In this document: piece by piece, positions 8,237 through 13,805 of the stretch
How the letters are laid out: every line of letters starts with the position of its first letter
Position numbering within the stretch: the first letter of the stretch is position 1
Assembly (NCBI GenBank): GCA_045640165.1
Contig: JAZUEK010000007.1
Location: 1 to 13,805, forward strand
From: RGIG426 sp045640165
GTDB taxonomy: Bacteria > Bacillota > Clostridia > Oscillospirales > Acutalibacteraceae
Direction: 5' to 3'
Length of the DNA: 13,805 nucleotides
The notes under the pieces: generated by a model
Database searches by the model: none
Seen by the model: the letters and a program-made list of their open reading frames with translations, nothing else
Told to the model about the DNA's origin: nothing
Program-made: the position numbers and the translations under genes

Positions 8237-8692
8237 TTACATCAAGGGCGCTTGTTTTTCCGGCGCGTCAATTTCCGGTTCGTCGAGCGTCGGCGTCGAT
8301 TCCGGTGCCAGTTCCACGTCGCCGATCTTGTTTTCGGCGGCACGGGTCAAGTCGTCGGTAAATTTGCCGGTCTCGAGGTCGTGCTGAATCTCCTGCGGTG
8401 GGCGGTTCGCCATCTCGTCGAACGCCGGCAGTTCTTTCAACTGGTCGGCGAGCCGTTGAGCGTCCGTTCCGGCCGGCAGAAGATGGTTCTGCGCCAGTCG
8501 GCCGACGGCGGCGAGCGCCGCCAAGTCACGCGACGTGGAAGACGGTGCCGTATTGCCGAGCGCTTTCAGGCCTCTTTCCGCCTCGCGCCCCGTTTCGATG
8601 GCATTGGCGGTTGAGACCATGCTCTCAACAAGCTCTTTCGGCGCCCCTTTCGGCTCACCGATGGCTTTGGATACTTTTTCTTTCGGTGTCAT
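8237..8692 (-). CDS. Small soluble protein translationally coupled to the ECF sigma factor; unknown function
   Basis: 151 residues. The ATG at 8692 is 4 nt beyond the sigma factor stop, with its GAGGG site inside the end of the sigma gene, so the two are almost certainly co-translated. The protein has no signal peptide and no hydrophobic helix. It is Ala-, Glu- and Pro-rich, helical in the middle (about 20-75) and acidic and Pro-rich at the C-terminus (EPEIDAPEKQ). Genes directly behind ECF sigma factors often encode an anti-sigma factor, but this one lacks the usual membrane helix and the HxxxCxxC zinc motif, so that role is only a possibility. It could equally be a cytosolic accessory protein of the secretion system. 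I do not recognise the family. Confidence 0.7.
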   Translation of the reverse strand: MTPKEKVSKAIGEPKGAPKELVESMVSTANAIETGREAERGLKALGNTAPSSTSRDLAALAAVGRLAQNHLLPAGTDAQRLADQLKELPAFDEMANRPPQEIQHDLETGKFTDDLTRAAENKIGDVELAPESTPTLDEPEIDAPEKQAPLM

Positions 8693-8696
8693 TCGA

Positions 8697-9158
8697 TCAT
8701 CCCTCTAACTGCGCTTTCAGCGCTTCTCTTGCCCTCATGAGCGTCACCTTCACGGTGTTTTCCGGCTTGCCGAGTATCTCGGCAATCTCCTTAATCTTGA
8801 GATCCTGCAGGTAAAACAGCGTGATGACCTCGCGTTGTGCGTCGGGCAGGTTTTTGATGGCGCGCCGCAAATCAAGAATCTCATCGTTTTCCGTGCGTTC
8901 CGACTTGTCGTCGGTCAGCCCTTCGTCCAGCTCCACGTCGTAGGTTCTGCCGGAGAGAAGGTCTTTTGCGCAGTTGATGGTCACACGAATGAGCCACGCT
9001 TTGCGGTGTTCCTCACTTTCGAACGAGCGTTCTTTCTTGAAGTAGGCAAGAAAGGTCTCGGAGTAAACGTCCTCCGCATCGGCGGCATTGTGTACGTAGC
9101 GAAACGCAATTTTGTACACCATGTCGGAATACGTGCGGACGATTTCTTCGCCGTTCAT
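8697..9158 (-). CDS. ECF-type RNA polymerase sigma factor
   Basis: 153 residues from the ATG at 9158. GTG at 9167 and TTG at 9164 are in-frame alternatives, and the TTG has the best spacing to the AAAGGGGC ribosome site, so the exact start is unsure by three residues. Region 2 lies at about 5-70, with YSDMVYKIAFRYVHNAADAE and EDVYSETFLAYF for core binding and -10 recognition. Region 4 lies at about 98-150, with LPDAQREVITLFYLQDLKIK and the helix-turn-helix IAEILGKPENTVKVTLMRARE. There is no region 3, as in all group 4 sigma factors. It is divergent from yabP and leads the secretion gene cluster. It may direct transcription of itself and of the downstream T4SS operon, which would make transfer signal-dependent; no shared promoter motif was demonstrated. 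Confidence 0.92.
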   Translation of the reverse strand: MNGEEIVRTYSDMVYKIAFRYVHNAADAEDVYSETFLAYFKKERSFESEEHRKAWLIRVTINCAKDLLSGRTYDVELDEGLTDDKSERTENDEILDLRRAIKNLPDAQREVITLFYLQDLKIKEIAEILGKPENTVKVTLMRAREALKAQLEG

Positions 9159-9193
9159 ATTCAACACCCGCCCCTTTCAAGAAAAGTTACACC

Positions 9194-9217
9194 CCGTCGA
9201 AAAAAATTTTCAGACGG
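9194..9217. other. Hairpin in the 5' leader of the sigma factor gene
   Basis: CCGTCGAAAA and TTTTC(A)GACGG form a 10-bp stem with one bulged A and a 3-nt AAA loop. It lies 36 nt upstream of the sigma ATG on the minus strand, within the probable leader. It may be a regulatory structure or an operator. There is no T-tract on either side that would make it a terminator. Confidence 0.45.
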
Positions 9218-9240
9218 TCGAATCGCCACACACGCCCTCT

Positions 9241-9266
9241 TATATATATAACGCGTGCGCGTGCAC
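9241..9266. repeat. Alternating purine-pyrimidine tract (Z-DNA-prone)
   Basis: Ten bases of TA repeats are followed by the 16-base ACGCGTGCGCGTGCAC, giving 26 bases of strict alternation with a single phase change at 9250/9251. It lies in the divergent spacer between the sigma factor and yabP. The TA part melts easily and the GC/GT part can take the Z form under negative supercoiling. Confidence 0.7.
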
Positions 9267-9280
9267 TAAAGACCCAATTT

Positions 9281-9364
9281 TCCCTATTTTCGCACATTTA
9301 TATAAAAAAGTCAATACTATAATTTGAAAAATCGCCTAAAATCCCCTATTTTTCGCGATTTTTC
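9281..9364. repeat. Direct and inverted repeats in the sigma/yabP spacer
   Basis: TCCCTATTTTCGC (9281-9293) recurs imperfectly as TCCCCTATTTTTCGC (9342-9356). Overlapping the second copy is a perfect 10-bp inverted repeat, GAAAAATCGC (9326-9335) and GCGATTTTTC (9355-9364), with a 19-nt spacer. The group sits upstream of both divergent genes. It may be an operator region for the sigma factor promoter or for a regulator of either operon. Confidence 0.55.
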
Positions 9365-9385
9365 CTCTTCCGAAAACGCCGACGT

Positions 9386-9415
9386 GGCATAAACCGCCAC
9401 CCTTTCGCATAGCGT
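9386..9415 (+). promoter_or_regulatory. Sigma-E-like promoter of yabP
   Basis: GGCATAAA (9386-9393) and CATAGCGT (9408-9415) are 14 nt apart and match the general form of sporulation sigma-E promoters (-35 with ATA, -10 starting CATA). The -10 ends 21 nt before the yabP ATG. In B. subtilis yabP and yabQ belong to the sigma-E regulon, which supports the reading. The match is by eye and not scored. Confidence 0.55.
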
Positions 9416-9436
9416 AAAGCAAAAAGGAGGGGTTTT

Positions 9437-9730
9437 ATGGATACCAATCCCATTTCGGGTCACACGCAAAACGAAACCGAACAGCAACTATCGCTCATCA
9501 ACCGAAAACGACTCGCCATCTCCGGCATCACCGAGGTGTTGCGCTTCGACGACACCGCAGCCATGTTCGACACCGTCTGCGGAAGGCTTGCTGTGCGCGG
9601 CGAAAATCTGCGCGTGGAAAGCATGGACGTGGAGACGGGGAACGTGATACTAAAGGGCACAATCTGCGCACTCGGTTACACCGGCGACGGCAACGAAAAA
9701 TCCGGCGTTCTCGGAAAATTGTTCCGATAA
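9437..9730 (+). CDS. yabP: Sporulation protein YabP
   Basis: 97 residues, a usual length for YabP. The AAGGAGG site is 6 nt before the ATG. The core NRKRLAISGITEVLRFDD, followed by GRLAVRGENLRVESMDVETG and VILKGTICALGY, is the characteristic YabP/YqfC-type beta-rich pattern. In B. subtilis this mother-cell protein is expressed in sporulation under sigma-E and is linked to spore cortex and coat formation. Here it is followed after 16 nt by yabQ, the conserved partner. It marks the host as an endospore former. The gene that usually precedes it (rqcP/yabO) is not here; the divergent sigma factor occupies that place. Confidence 0.93.
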   Translation: MDTNPISGHTQNETEQQLSLINRKRLAISGITEVLRFDDTAAMFDTVCGRLAVRGENLRVESMDVETGNVILKGTICALGYTGDGNEKSGVLGKLFR

Positions 9731-9746
9731 GAAAGCGTAGGAAGAT

Positions 9747-10199
9747 ATGGAACTCGTCAACAACGAAAAATCGCTTTATACCGCGTTTTTATGTGTGGGA
9801 TACGGGGTTGTTTGCGGCGTGATGTTCACCCTGCTTTCCCTGTGGTTTCGCCGCAAAACCGACTCGCGTTTGCGCACCGCGCTGTGGGATATTTCTTTGT
9901 CCTTTTGGGCGGCTCTCGGACTGTTTCTTTTGTCACTTTCGCTCACCGACGGACGCCCTCGTTTTTGGTTGTTCGGCGGAACGGCGGCAGGATATTTTTG
10001 CTGGAAACGATGGTTTGAACTTCCGTTTTGCCGTCTGGTTCGTCAAATCCGTGCCCCGTTTTTATACTGCCGTGATAAAATCGGTCGCCTTTTTGTCCCT
10101 GTTAGGTTAAAGTTGCAAAAAAATGTCAAAAAAACCGAAATTTTTTTCAAAAAACTATTGAAATCTAAGGGGTCTGTACTATATAATAGGCGCAAGTAG
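9747..10199 (+). CDS. yabQ: Spore cortex biosynthesis protein YabQ
   Basis: 150 residues. AGGA lies 4 nt before the ATG. Hydrophobic helices lie at about 10-31, 46-67 and 72-87, with a short amphipathic or fourth helix after the WFELPFCRLVRQ stretch. The C-terminus is strongly basic (KLQKNVKKTEIFFKKLLKSK). YabQ is a polytopic membrane protein of the outer forespore membrane needed for cortex formation in B. subtilis. The identification rests on position directly after yabP and before divIC and on the membrane layout; sequence identity in this family is low. Confidence 0.85.
   Translation: MELVNNEKSLYTAFLCVGYGVVCGVMFTLLSLWFRRKTDSRLRTALWDISLSFWAALGLFLLSLSLTDGRPRFWLFGGTAAGYFCWKRWFELPFCRLVRQIRAPFLYCRDKIGRLFVPVRLKLQKNVKKTEIFFKKLLKSKGSVLYNRRK
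10158..10187 (+). promoter_or_regulatory. Sigma-A-type promoter of divIC inside the 3' end of yabQ
   Basis: TTGAAA (10158-10163), an 18-nt spacer and a perfect TATAAT (10182-10187) lie 49 nt before the divIC ATG. This lets the vegetative gene divIC be read independently of the sporulation pair upstream, as known for B. subtilis. Confidence 0.75.
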
Positions 10200-10235
10200 G
10201 TATTTATTCGTATCGACCCAAAAAAGGTGACAAAA

Positions 10236-10526
10236 ATGAGAGCACAAACAGACAACAAACAAAAGAAAAAACGTAGTCTTTTGATTCGCTTTGCGTTGAT
10301 CCTTTTTGCCGGCTACATCGTCGTGATGCTCGTTAATCTGCAGATGCAGATTAACGAAAAGCAGGAGGTCATCGATACAAAGCAAGCGCAAATCCGCGAA
10401 TACCAAAACAAAAACGCCGACTTACAGGAAAAAGTCAACAATCCCGACGCCTATCTGGATCAGGTGGCGCGCGACGGCGGTTTTGTCTCCCCCAATGCGG
10501 ACGTTTATATTGAAGTCAACAAGTAA
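10236..10526 (+). CDS. divIC: Septum formation initiator, DivIC/FtsB family
   Basis: 96 residues from the ATG at 10236, which follows AAAGGTGA by 5 nt. An in-frame GTG at 10227 lies inside that site and is unlikely. A short basic cytoplasmic N-terminus (KQKKKRS) is followed by one transmembrane helix (about 17-36) and a coiled coil (about 36-66, rich in Gln, Glu and Lys). The end holds the family-typical NPDAYLDQVARDGGFVSPNA stretch. The DivIC/FtsB proteins bind FtsL and DivIB/FtsQ in the divisome and help activate septal peptidoglycan synthesis. The place between yabQ and yabR is conserved in spore formers. Confidence 0.92.
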   Translation: MRAQTDNKQKKKRSLLIRFALILFAGYIVVMLVNLQMQINEKQEVIDTKQAQIREYQNKNADLQEKVNNPDAYLDQVARDGGFVSPNADVYIEVNK

Positions 10527-10540
10527 AGGCAGGCGGCAGT

Positions 10541-11026
10541 ATGCAACTGGAAGTGGGCTCGGTTTTAGAGGGTAAAGTGACCGGTATCGCCAAATTCGGC
10601 GCATTCGTGGAAGTGGCGAACGGTGTCACCGGCATGGTGCACATCTCGGAGGTTTCCTCCTCGTTCGTCAACGATATTCACGATCATTTGACCGAGGGGC
10701 AAACCGTAAAAGTCAAGGTTCTCTCGGTGGAGGAAAACGGCAAAATCGCCCTTTCTATCAAAAAAGCCGAGGCGCCCGACAGCGCCAAACACACGCCGCG
10801 TCCGGCCGCTTCCGGCGCCAAACGGGAAACCGCCCAAAGAAAGCGCGCTCCCCGTCCGGTTGCCGAACCGGTCACCCGTCCCGGCGATGCCGCATGGGAG
10901 CCGCGTCCGGCCGCGTCCGGCTCGTTCGAGGAAATGATGTCTCGCTTCAAACAAGACAGCGACGAAAAGCTCTCCGGCATGAAAAAAGCCGGGGACGATC
11001 GCCGCACCGGATACCACCGCAAATAA
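10541..11026 (+). CDS. yabR: S1-domain RNA-binding protein, YabR type
   Basis: 161 residues. The N-terminal S1 domain (about 1-75) has the signature EGKVTGIAKFGAFVEVANG, followed by GMVHISEVS, VKVKVLSVEENGKIALSIKK. A disordered basic and Pro/Ala-rich linker (about 78-128) contains the heptad PRPAASG twice. The C-terminal FEEMMSRFKQDSDEKLSGMK resembles the conserved end of YabR. It starts 14 nt after divIC. Homologues are ribosome- or RNA-associated general stress proteins; a precise role is not established. Confidence 0.9.
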   Translation: MQLEVGSVLEGKVTGIAKFGAFVEVANGVTGMVHISEVSSSFVNDIHDHLTEGQTVKVKVLSVEENGKIALSIKKAEAPDSAKHTPRPAASGAKRETAQRKRAPRPVAEPVTRPGDAAWEPRPAASGSFEEMMSRFKQDSDEKLSGMKKAGDDRRTGYHRK

Positions 11027-11037
11027 ACGGTTAAAAT

Positions 11038-11056
11038 AGGCAGGAACCCCCTGCCT
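11038..11056 (+). terminator. Probable terminator after yabR
   Basis: AGGCAGG-AACCC-CCTGCCT is a perfect 7-bp stem with a 5-nt loop, 12 nt after the yabR stop. Only GTTTTCC follows, so the T-tract is short and termination may be partial. It separates the sporulation/division block from the next gene. Confidence 0.65.
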
Positions 11057-11091
11057 GTTTTCCATTTCATTCTACCGAAAGGACACTGAAA

Positions 11092-11580
11092 ATGCGCGTT
11101 TTGTCAAAAATTTTGATTGTTCTCGCGTGGATTGTCGAGGCCATCGGCGGATTGTTTTTTCCACTGTTGCTCGTGGCTTCTGCGCTGTTTGTCAAAACCA
11201 ATGAAAGCACGCTGCTCGTGGATATTCCCGGTTTTCCGTTCGTCATCGCGGCGCTCTTTATCGCCGCGGTGCTTATGCTTGTGGGGCTCATTTTCTTCCA
11301 CAAGAAACAACGCAAAGCCGCCTATATTTTGATGCTTTCCGCCGCCGCGCTGTTTGTCGCCGGGCTCGTGGGCATCTCCGTTTGCTGTATGAACCCGAGC
11401 GGCGCCGTGTCGCTGAAAGTCACCGGTGAGTTCCGGCTCACCGCCATGAAACTGATTTCCCGTCACGCCACCCCGATTTTCATTCCCATTCTCGCGTGGC
11501 TGTCCGCGGTATGCCTCCAGAAGGCCGAAGACAAAGAGCTGTTTAACGAGGCTATCCGCGAAATTCAAGAGGGCAAATAA
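11092..11580 (+). CDS. Four-helix integral membrane protein of unknown function
   Basis: 162 residues, with an ATG at 11092 after an AAAGGA site. Hydrophobic helices lie at about 5-34, 46-69, 76-99 and 126-143. Between helices 1 and 2 is a short polar loop (KTNESTLLVDIPG), and a basic loop HKKQRK joins helices 2 and 3. The end is acidic and probably cytoplasmic (KAEDKELFNEAIREIQEGK). I see no catalytic or transport motif. It lies 53 nt before guaA in the same direction and may be co-transcribed with it. Confidence 0.75.
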   Translation: MRVLSKILIVLAWIVEAIGGLFFPLLLVASALFVKTNESTLLVDIPGFPFVIAALFIAAVLMLVGLIFFHKKQRKAAYILMLSAAALFVAGLVGISVCCMNPSGAVSLKVTGEFRLTAMKLISRHATPIFIPILAWLSAVCLQKAEDKELFNEAIREIQEGK

Positions 11581-11633
11581 CCCTCTCCCCAATTTTGTTT
11601 TTTATTTTTAATTTAAGAAAGAAGGACGTTCCA

Positions 11634-12941
11634 ATGAAGCAAGATCTCATCGCCATCCTGGACGTCGGCTCGGAGGAAAACTCCCGCCTCGCCCGTGCTA
11701 TCCGCGCCCTCGGTGTGTATAGCGAAATCTACCCCCACGACATCAAAAAAGAGGAGCTGCTCGGCCAGAAGAACCTCCGTGGCATCATCGTCAACGGCGG
11801 CCCGAACAACGTGCTGAACGGCAAACCCGTGGCGGTCAAAGATTTCGTCTATGACAGCGACGTGCCGGTGCTCGTCATCGACCACAAAACCAAAAAACAT
11901 CCGACCGACGTGAAAAAACTCCCGTCTTCAGATGCGAAACTCGCCGCGGTGCTCAAAGACTTCCTCTTTAAGACCTGCAAGGCCGAGAAAAACTGGAATA
12001 TGGACAACTTCATCGCCGACCAGGTGGAAGCCATCCGCGCCCAAGTGGGCAAGAAAAAGGTGCTTCTCGCCCTCTCCGGCGGTGTCGATTCCTCCGTCGT
12101 TGCCGCGTTGCTGCTCAAAGCCATCGGCAACCAGCTGCATACCGTTCACGTCAACCACGGTCTCATGCGTAAAAACGAGAGCGAAAGCGTGCTGAAAGTC
12201 TTCCGCGACCAGTACAAAGCCAACGTCGTCTACGTCGATGCGACCGACCGCTATCTCGACAAACTCGCCGGTGTCAGCAATCCGGAGAAAAAACGCAAAA
12301 TCATCGGCAAAGAGTTTATCGACATCTTCGCCGAGGAAGCCAAAAAGCTCAAAGGCATCGAGTTCCTCGCGCAGGGCACGATTTACCCCGACATCGTGGA
12401 AAGCGGCACCAAAACCGGCAAAGCCGTCAAAGCCCACCACAACGTCGGCGGCCTGCCGAAAGATCTGCAATTTGAGCTCGTGGAGCCGCTCAAATACCTC
12501 TTCAAAGACGAAGTCCGCGCCTGCGGTAAAGCTCTTGGACTGCCGGATTCTATGGTCTATCGTCAGCCGTTCCCCGGCCCGGGCCCCGGCGTCCGTTGCC
12601 TCGGCGCGATTACGCGCGAGCGTCTCGCCATGGTGCGCGAATCCGACGCGATTTTGCGCGATGAGTTCGAGAAAGCCGGCCTTAACGGCAAAGTGTGGCA
12701 GTATTTCACCGTTGTGCCGGATATGACCTCTGTCGGCGTGCGCAATAACGGCCGTGTCGAGGAATATCCGGTCATTATCCGTGCCGTCAACACCGTTGAC
12801 GCGATGACCGCCACCGTTGAGCCGCCGCACTGGAAAGTGCTCAAAAAGATTACCGACCGCATTTTGGCGGAAGTCCCGGGTGTCAACCGCGTCCTCTACG
12901 ATATGTCCCCGAAACCCGTCGCAACCATTGAGTGGGAATAA
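11634..12941 (+). CDS. guaA: GMP synthase with a truncated, catalytically dead amidotransferase domain
   Basis: 435 residues from the ATG at 11634 (GAAAGAAGGA site upstream); an in-frame ATG at 11595 has no site. Bacterial GuaA is usually about 510-525 long. The enzyme makes GMP from XMP, ATP and ammonia. The ATP-pyrophosphatase domain is complete: P-loop SGGVDSS at 148-154, EFLAQGTIYPDIVESG, KAHHNVGGLPKDLQ. So is the dimerisation domain: QPFPGPGPG at 311-319 and the C-terminal KPVATIEWE. The amidotransferase part keeps only its first strands (LDVGSEEN at 9-16, NGGPNNV at 54-60). Where GICYG with the nucleophilic Cys (C86 in E. coli) is expected it reads VIDHKTKK, and then jumps to the domain's last helix (AVLKDFLFKTCK). 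About 75-80 residues, including the His/Glu pair (H181/E183 in E. coli), are missing without any frame disruption. I infer an ammonia-dependent enzyme, or one fed by a separate glutaminase. Confidence 0.95.
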   Translation: MKQDLIAILDVGSEENSRLARAIRALGVYSEIYPHDIKKEELLGQKNLRGIIVNGGPNNVLNGKPVAVKDFVYDSDVPVLVIDHKTKKHPTDVKKLPSSDAKLAAVLKDFLFKTCKAEKNWNMDNFIADQVEAIRAQVGKKKVLLALSGGVDSSVVAALLLKAIGNQLHTVHVNHGLMRKNESESVLKVFRDQYKANVVYVDATDRYLDKLAGVSNPEKKRKIIGKEFIDIFAEEAKKLKGIEFLAQGTIYPDIVESGTKTGKAVKAHHNVGGLPKDLQFELVEPLKYLFKDEVRACGKALGLPDSMVYRQPFPGPGPGVRCLGAITRERLAMVRESDAILRDEFEKAGLNGKVWQYFTVVPDMTSVGVRNNGRVEEYPVIIRAVNTVDAMTATVEPPHWKVLKKITDRILAEVPGVNRVLYDMSPKPVATIEWE

Positions 12942-13121
12942 TTAACGCAAATCAAGAAACCCACTTATATCAACGGTTTGCGGATTTGTAAATCCTGCTT
13001 TGATAACAAAATGATAACAGTATTTGAAACACCCTTATTCTTTCCCCCAAGTGGTTTTGGGGTTATCAGAATAAAAATGGTGTGGATTTCAAGTACCGAA
13101 ACCGTATAATCAGACGAAGAA
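12942..13121. other. AT-rich spacer after guaA with repeated TGATAAC boxes
   Basis: No gene is visible. The stretch holds a 14-bp palindrome GGATTTGTAAATCC (12982-12995), two TGATAAC boxes 11 bp apart (13001-13007 and 13012-13018), the inverted box GTTATCA (13062-13068), and a small hairpin CCCCAA...TTGGGG just before it. Such clustered direct and inverted boxes next to the 3' end of guaA are what one expects at an attachment region of a tyrosine-recombinase element, but no second copy of a core is in the window. Confidence 0.45.
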
Positions 13122-13158
13122 AGCCCGTAGCTGTGCAAAACACAGTTACGGGCTTTTT
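13122..13158 (+). terminator. Strong intrinsic terminator between guaA and the XRE gene
   Basis: AGCCCGTAGCTGTG (13122-13135) pairs with CACAGTTACGGGCT (13141-13154) as a 14-bp stem with one G-T wobble and a CAAAA loop. Two A-T pairs extend the base, and TTTTTGTCGTTTTT follows. It terminates plus-strand transcription coming from guaA. On the minus strand the downstream bases are not T-rich, so it serves the leftward gene poorly. Confidence 0.85.
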
Positions 13159-13165
13159 GTCGTTT

Positions 13166-13687
13166 TTATTTTAATGTGTCCTTAAACGCTTCCGTCATAG
13201 AATCGCTAAACTTTTTGGACGGTACTTTTACAAATCCGCTTTCGGCATCAAACTTCGGATAGTTGTAACGCCACTTGTCGTAGTCCTCTTTGGAGATTTC
13301 GCCGGACTTGTATTTGGCAGATTGTTCCGCCCAAGCAGAAATCATTTCCGCGAAAGAAGCATCAGCCGCGTTTCCTTTATCAAAATGCAAACGCACTTCC
13401 CCATCGACGATATCCGTTTTGAGTCCGTATAAGTCTTCCAGCGCAAACAATGTGTGCATTAAGCCGAGATCGCTGTCAATATCCGGGACAGACAACGCCA
13501 ACGGAGACACTTCCAACACTCCGGCGAGCGTTTCCGTTAAATCGGCTTTCGGCGTTCTCGTGCCGGACTCATACTGTGCCATACGAATATCGGCGGTCTT
13601 CTCCGGGAAGCCGGCAGCAATACCAAGCCATTTTTGTGTCATTCCTTTTAAGTTGCGAAAGAAGCGAATTCTCTCACCAATAGCCAT
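13166..13687 (-). CDS. XRE-family helix-turn-helix repressor
   Basis: 173 residues from the ATG at 13687, which lies 8 nt after AGGAG; the in-frame GTG at 13696 overlaps that site. The N-terminal helix-turn-helix (about 3-65) reads IGERIRFFRNLKGMTQKWLG, with AQYESGTRTPKADLTETLA as the third to fifth helices. The rest (about 70-173) is a helical, acidic domain with HFDKGN, an EMISAWAEQ helix and a SGEISKEDYDKW turn, without known catalytic residues. Proteins of this build are common as immunity or copy-control repressors of integrative elements and phages. A promoter-operator region precedes it, with a divergent -35 box at the window edge. The third positions look more AT-rich than in guaA, in line with recent acquisition. 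Confidence 0.85.
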   Translation of the reverse strand: MAIGERIRFFRNLKGMTQKWLGIAAGFPEKTADIRMAQYESGTRTPKADLTETLAGVLEVSPLALSVPDIDSDLGLMHTLFALEDLYGLKTDIVDGEVRLHFDKGNAADASFAEMISAWAEQSAKYKSGEISKEDYDKWRYNYPKFDAESGFVKVPSKKFSDSMTEAFKDTLK

Positions 13688-13718
13688 TTTTACCACTCCT
13701 AAAAATTGAGTTGTTCGA

Positions 13719-13748
13719 ATTATAGCATATTCGTTTAATGTTTGTCAA
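13719..13748 (-). promoter_or_regulatory. Promoter of the XRE gene with overlapping inverted repeat
   Basis: On the minus strand, perfect TTGACA (13748-13743) and TATAAT (13724-13719) boxes are 18 nt apart. The inverted repeat CGAAT-N8-ATTCG (13716-13733) covers the -10 box and could be the repressor's own operator. Confidence 0.8.
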
Positions 13749-13789
13749 GCGTTCTAAAACAAAAAAGTTTAATTTTTTTCAAAAACCTC

Positions 13790-13805
13790 TTGACATAAAC
13801 AAATC
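13790..13805 (+). promoter_or_regulatory. -35 box of a divergent rightward promoter (cut by the window edge)
   Basis: TTGACA at 13790-13795 on the plus strand is followed by TAAACAAATC to the edge; the same TTGACA followed by A/T-rich bases occurs on the opposite strand for the XRE gene. The -10 box would fall just outside. GTTTAAT occurs twice between the two promoters (13733-13739 and 13767-13773). This suggests a repressor controlling a divergent gene to the right. Confidence 0.45.

Noticed and set aside
9291..9323. TATAAT at 9318-9323 (plus) and TTGACT at 9314-9309 (minus) as vegetative promoters
   Set aside because: Neither has a convincing partner box at 16-18 nt; the sigma-E-like site closer to yabP fits better, and the sigma factor promoter could not be settled.
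11581..11633. Purine riboswitch in front of guaA
   Set aside because: Only 53 nt separate the genes and no aptamer-like paired core is visible; the stretch is mostly T-rich linker and ribosome site.
11928..12830. Minus-strand open frame of 300 codons inside guaA
   Set aside because: Guanine/cytosine-rich third positions of guaA leave the opposite strand open; the antisense product has no recognisable features and guaA itself is unmistakable.
13082..13158. TATAAT at 13105-13110 shortly before the strong hairpin as a small RNA gene
   Set aside because: The -35 region is poor and the hairpin starts only about 11 nt after the box, leaving no room for more than the terminator itself.

Overview
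The window comes from a spore-forming member of the Clostridia. The evidence is an intact yabP-yabQ-divIC-yabR block, which in Bacillus subtilis and clostridia encodes two spore-cortex proteins, a divisome protein and an S1-domain RNA-binding protein. Codons mostly end in G or C, so the genome has mid-range GC. A gut commensal of the Oscillospirales or Christensenellales type would fit, but nothing here fixes the genus.

Layout. Positions 1-9158 (all minus strand, read right to left) form a type IV secretion (conjugation-type) gene cluster. Its order is: an ECF sigma factor, a small soluble protein translationally coupled to it, a VirB2/TrbC-like pilin, a 696-residue secreted protein with a beta-solenoid look, a VirD4/TraG coupling ATPase, a secreted protein with three Ig-like repeats and a C-terminal membrane anchor, and a VirB6/TrbL-like polytopic membrane protein with a long Q/N- and Gly-rich tail that runs off the left edge. 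No VirB4 ATPase, relaxase or integrase is in the window. VirB4 would be expected further left. Intergenic gaps are short and all genes are co-oriented, so this is probably one or two operons.

Positions 9159-9436 are a divergent AT-rich spacer holding a sigma-E-like promoter for yabP, several inverted and direct repeats, and an alternating purine-pyrimidine tract. Positions 9437-11026 (plus) are yabP, yabQ, divIC and yabR, with a separate sigma-A-like promoter for divIC inside the end of yabQ. After a weak terminator come a four-helix membrane protein of unknown function (11092-11580) and guaA (11634-12941).

The most unusual gene is guaA. It keeps complete ATP-pyrophosphatase and dimerisation domains, but its glutamine amidotransferase domain is cut to roughly half by a clean internal loss. 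That loss removes the catalytic Cys and the His/Glu pair, so the enzyme is predicted to use free ammonia or a separate glutaminase.

From 12942 to the right edge the sequence becomes AT-rich. It contains 11-bp direct repeats with an inverted copy, a strong terminator, and a leftward XRE-family repressor. The repressor has a near-consensus promoter facing a divergent -35 box at the edge. This looks like the border of an integrated element next to guaA, a known integration hotspot, but no integrase is visible.
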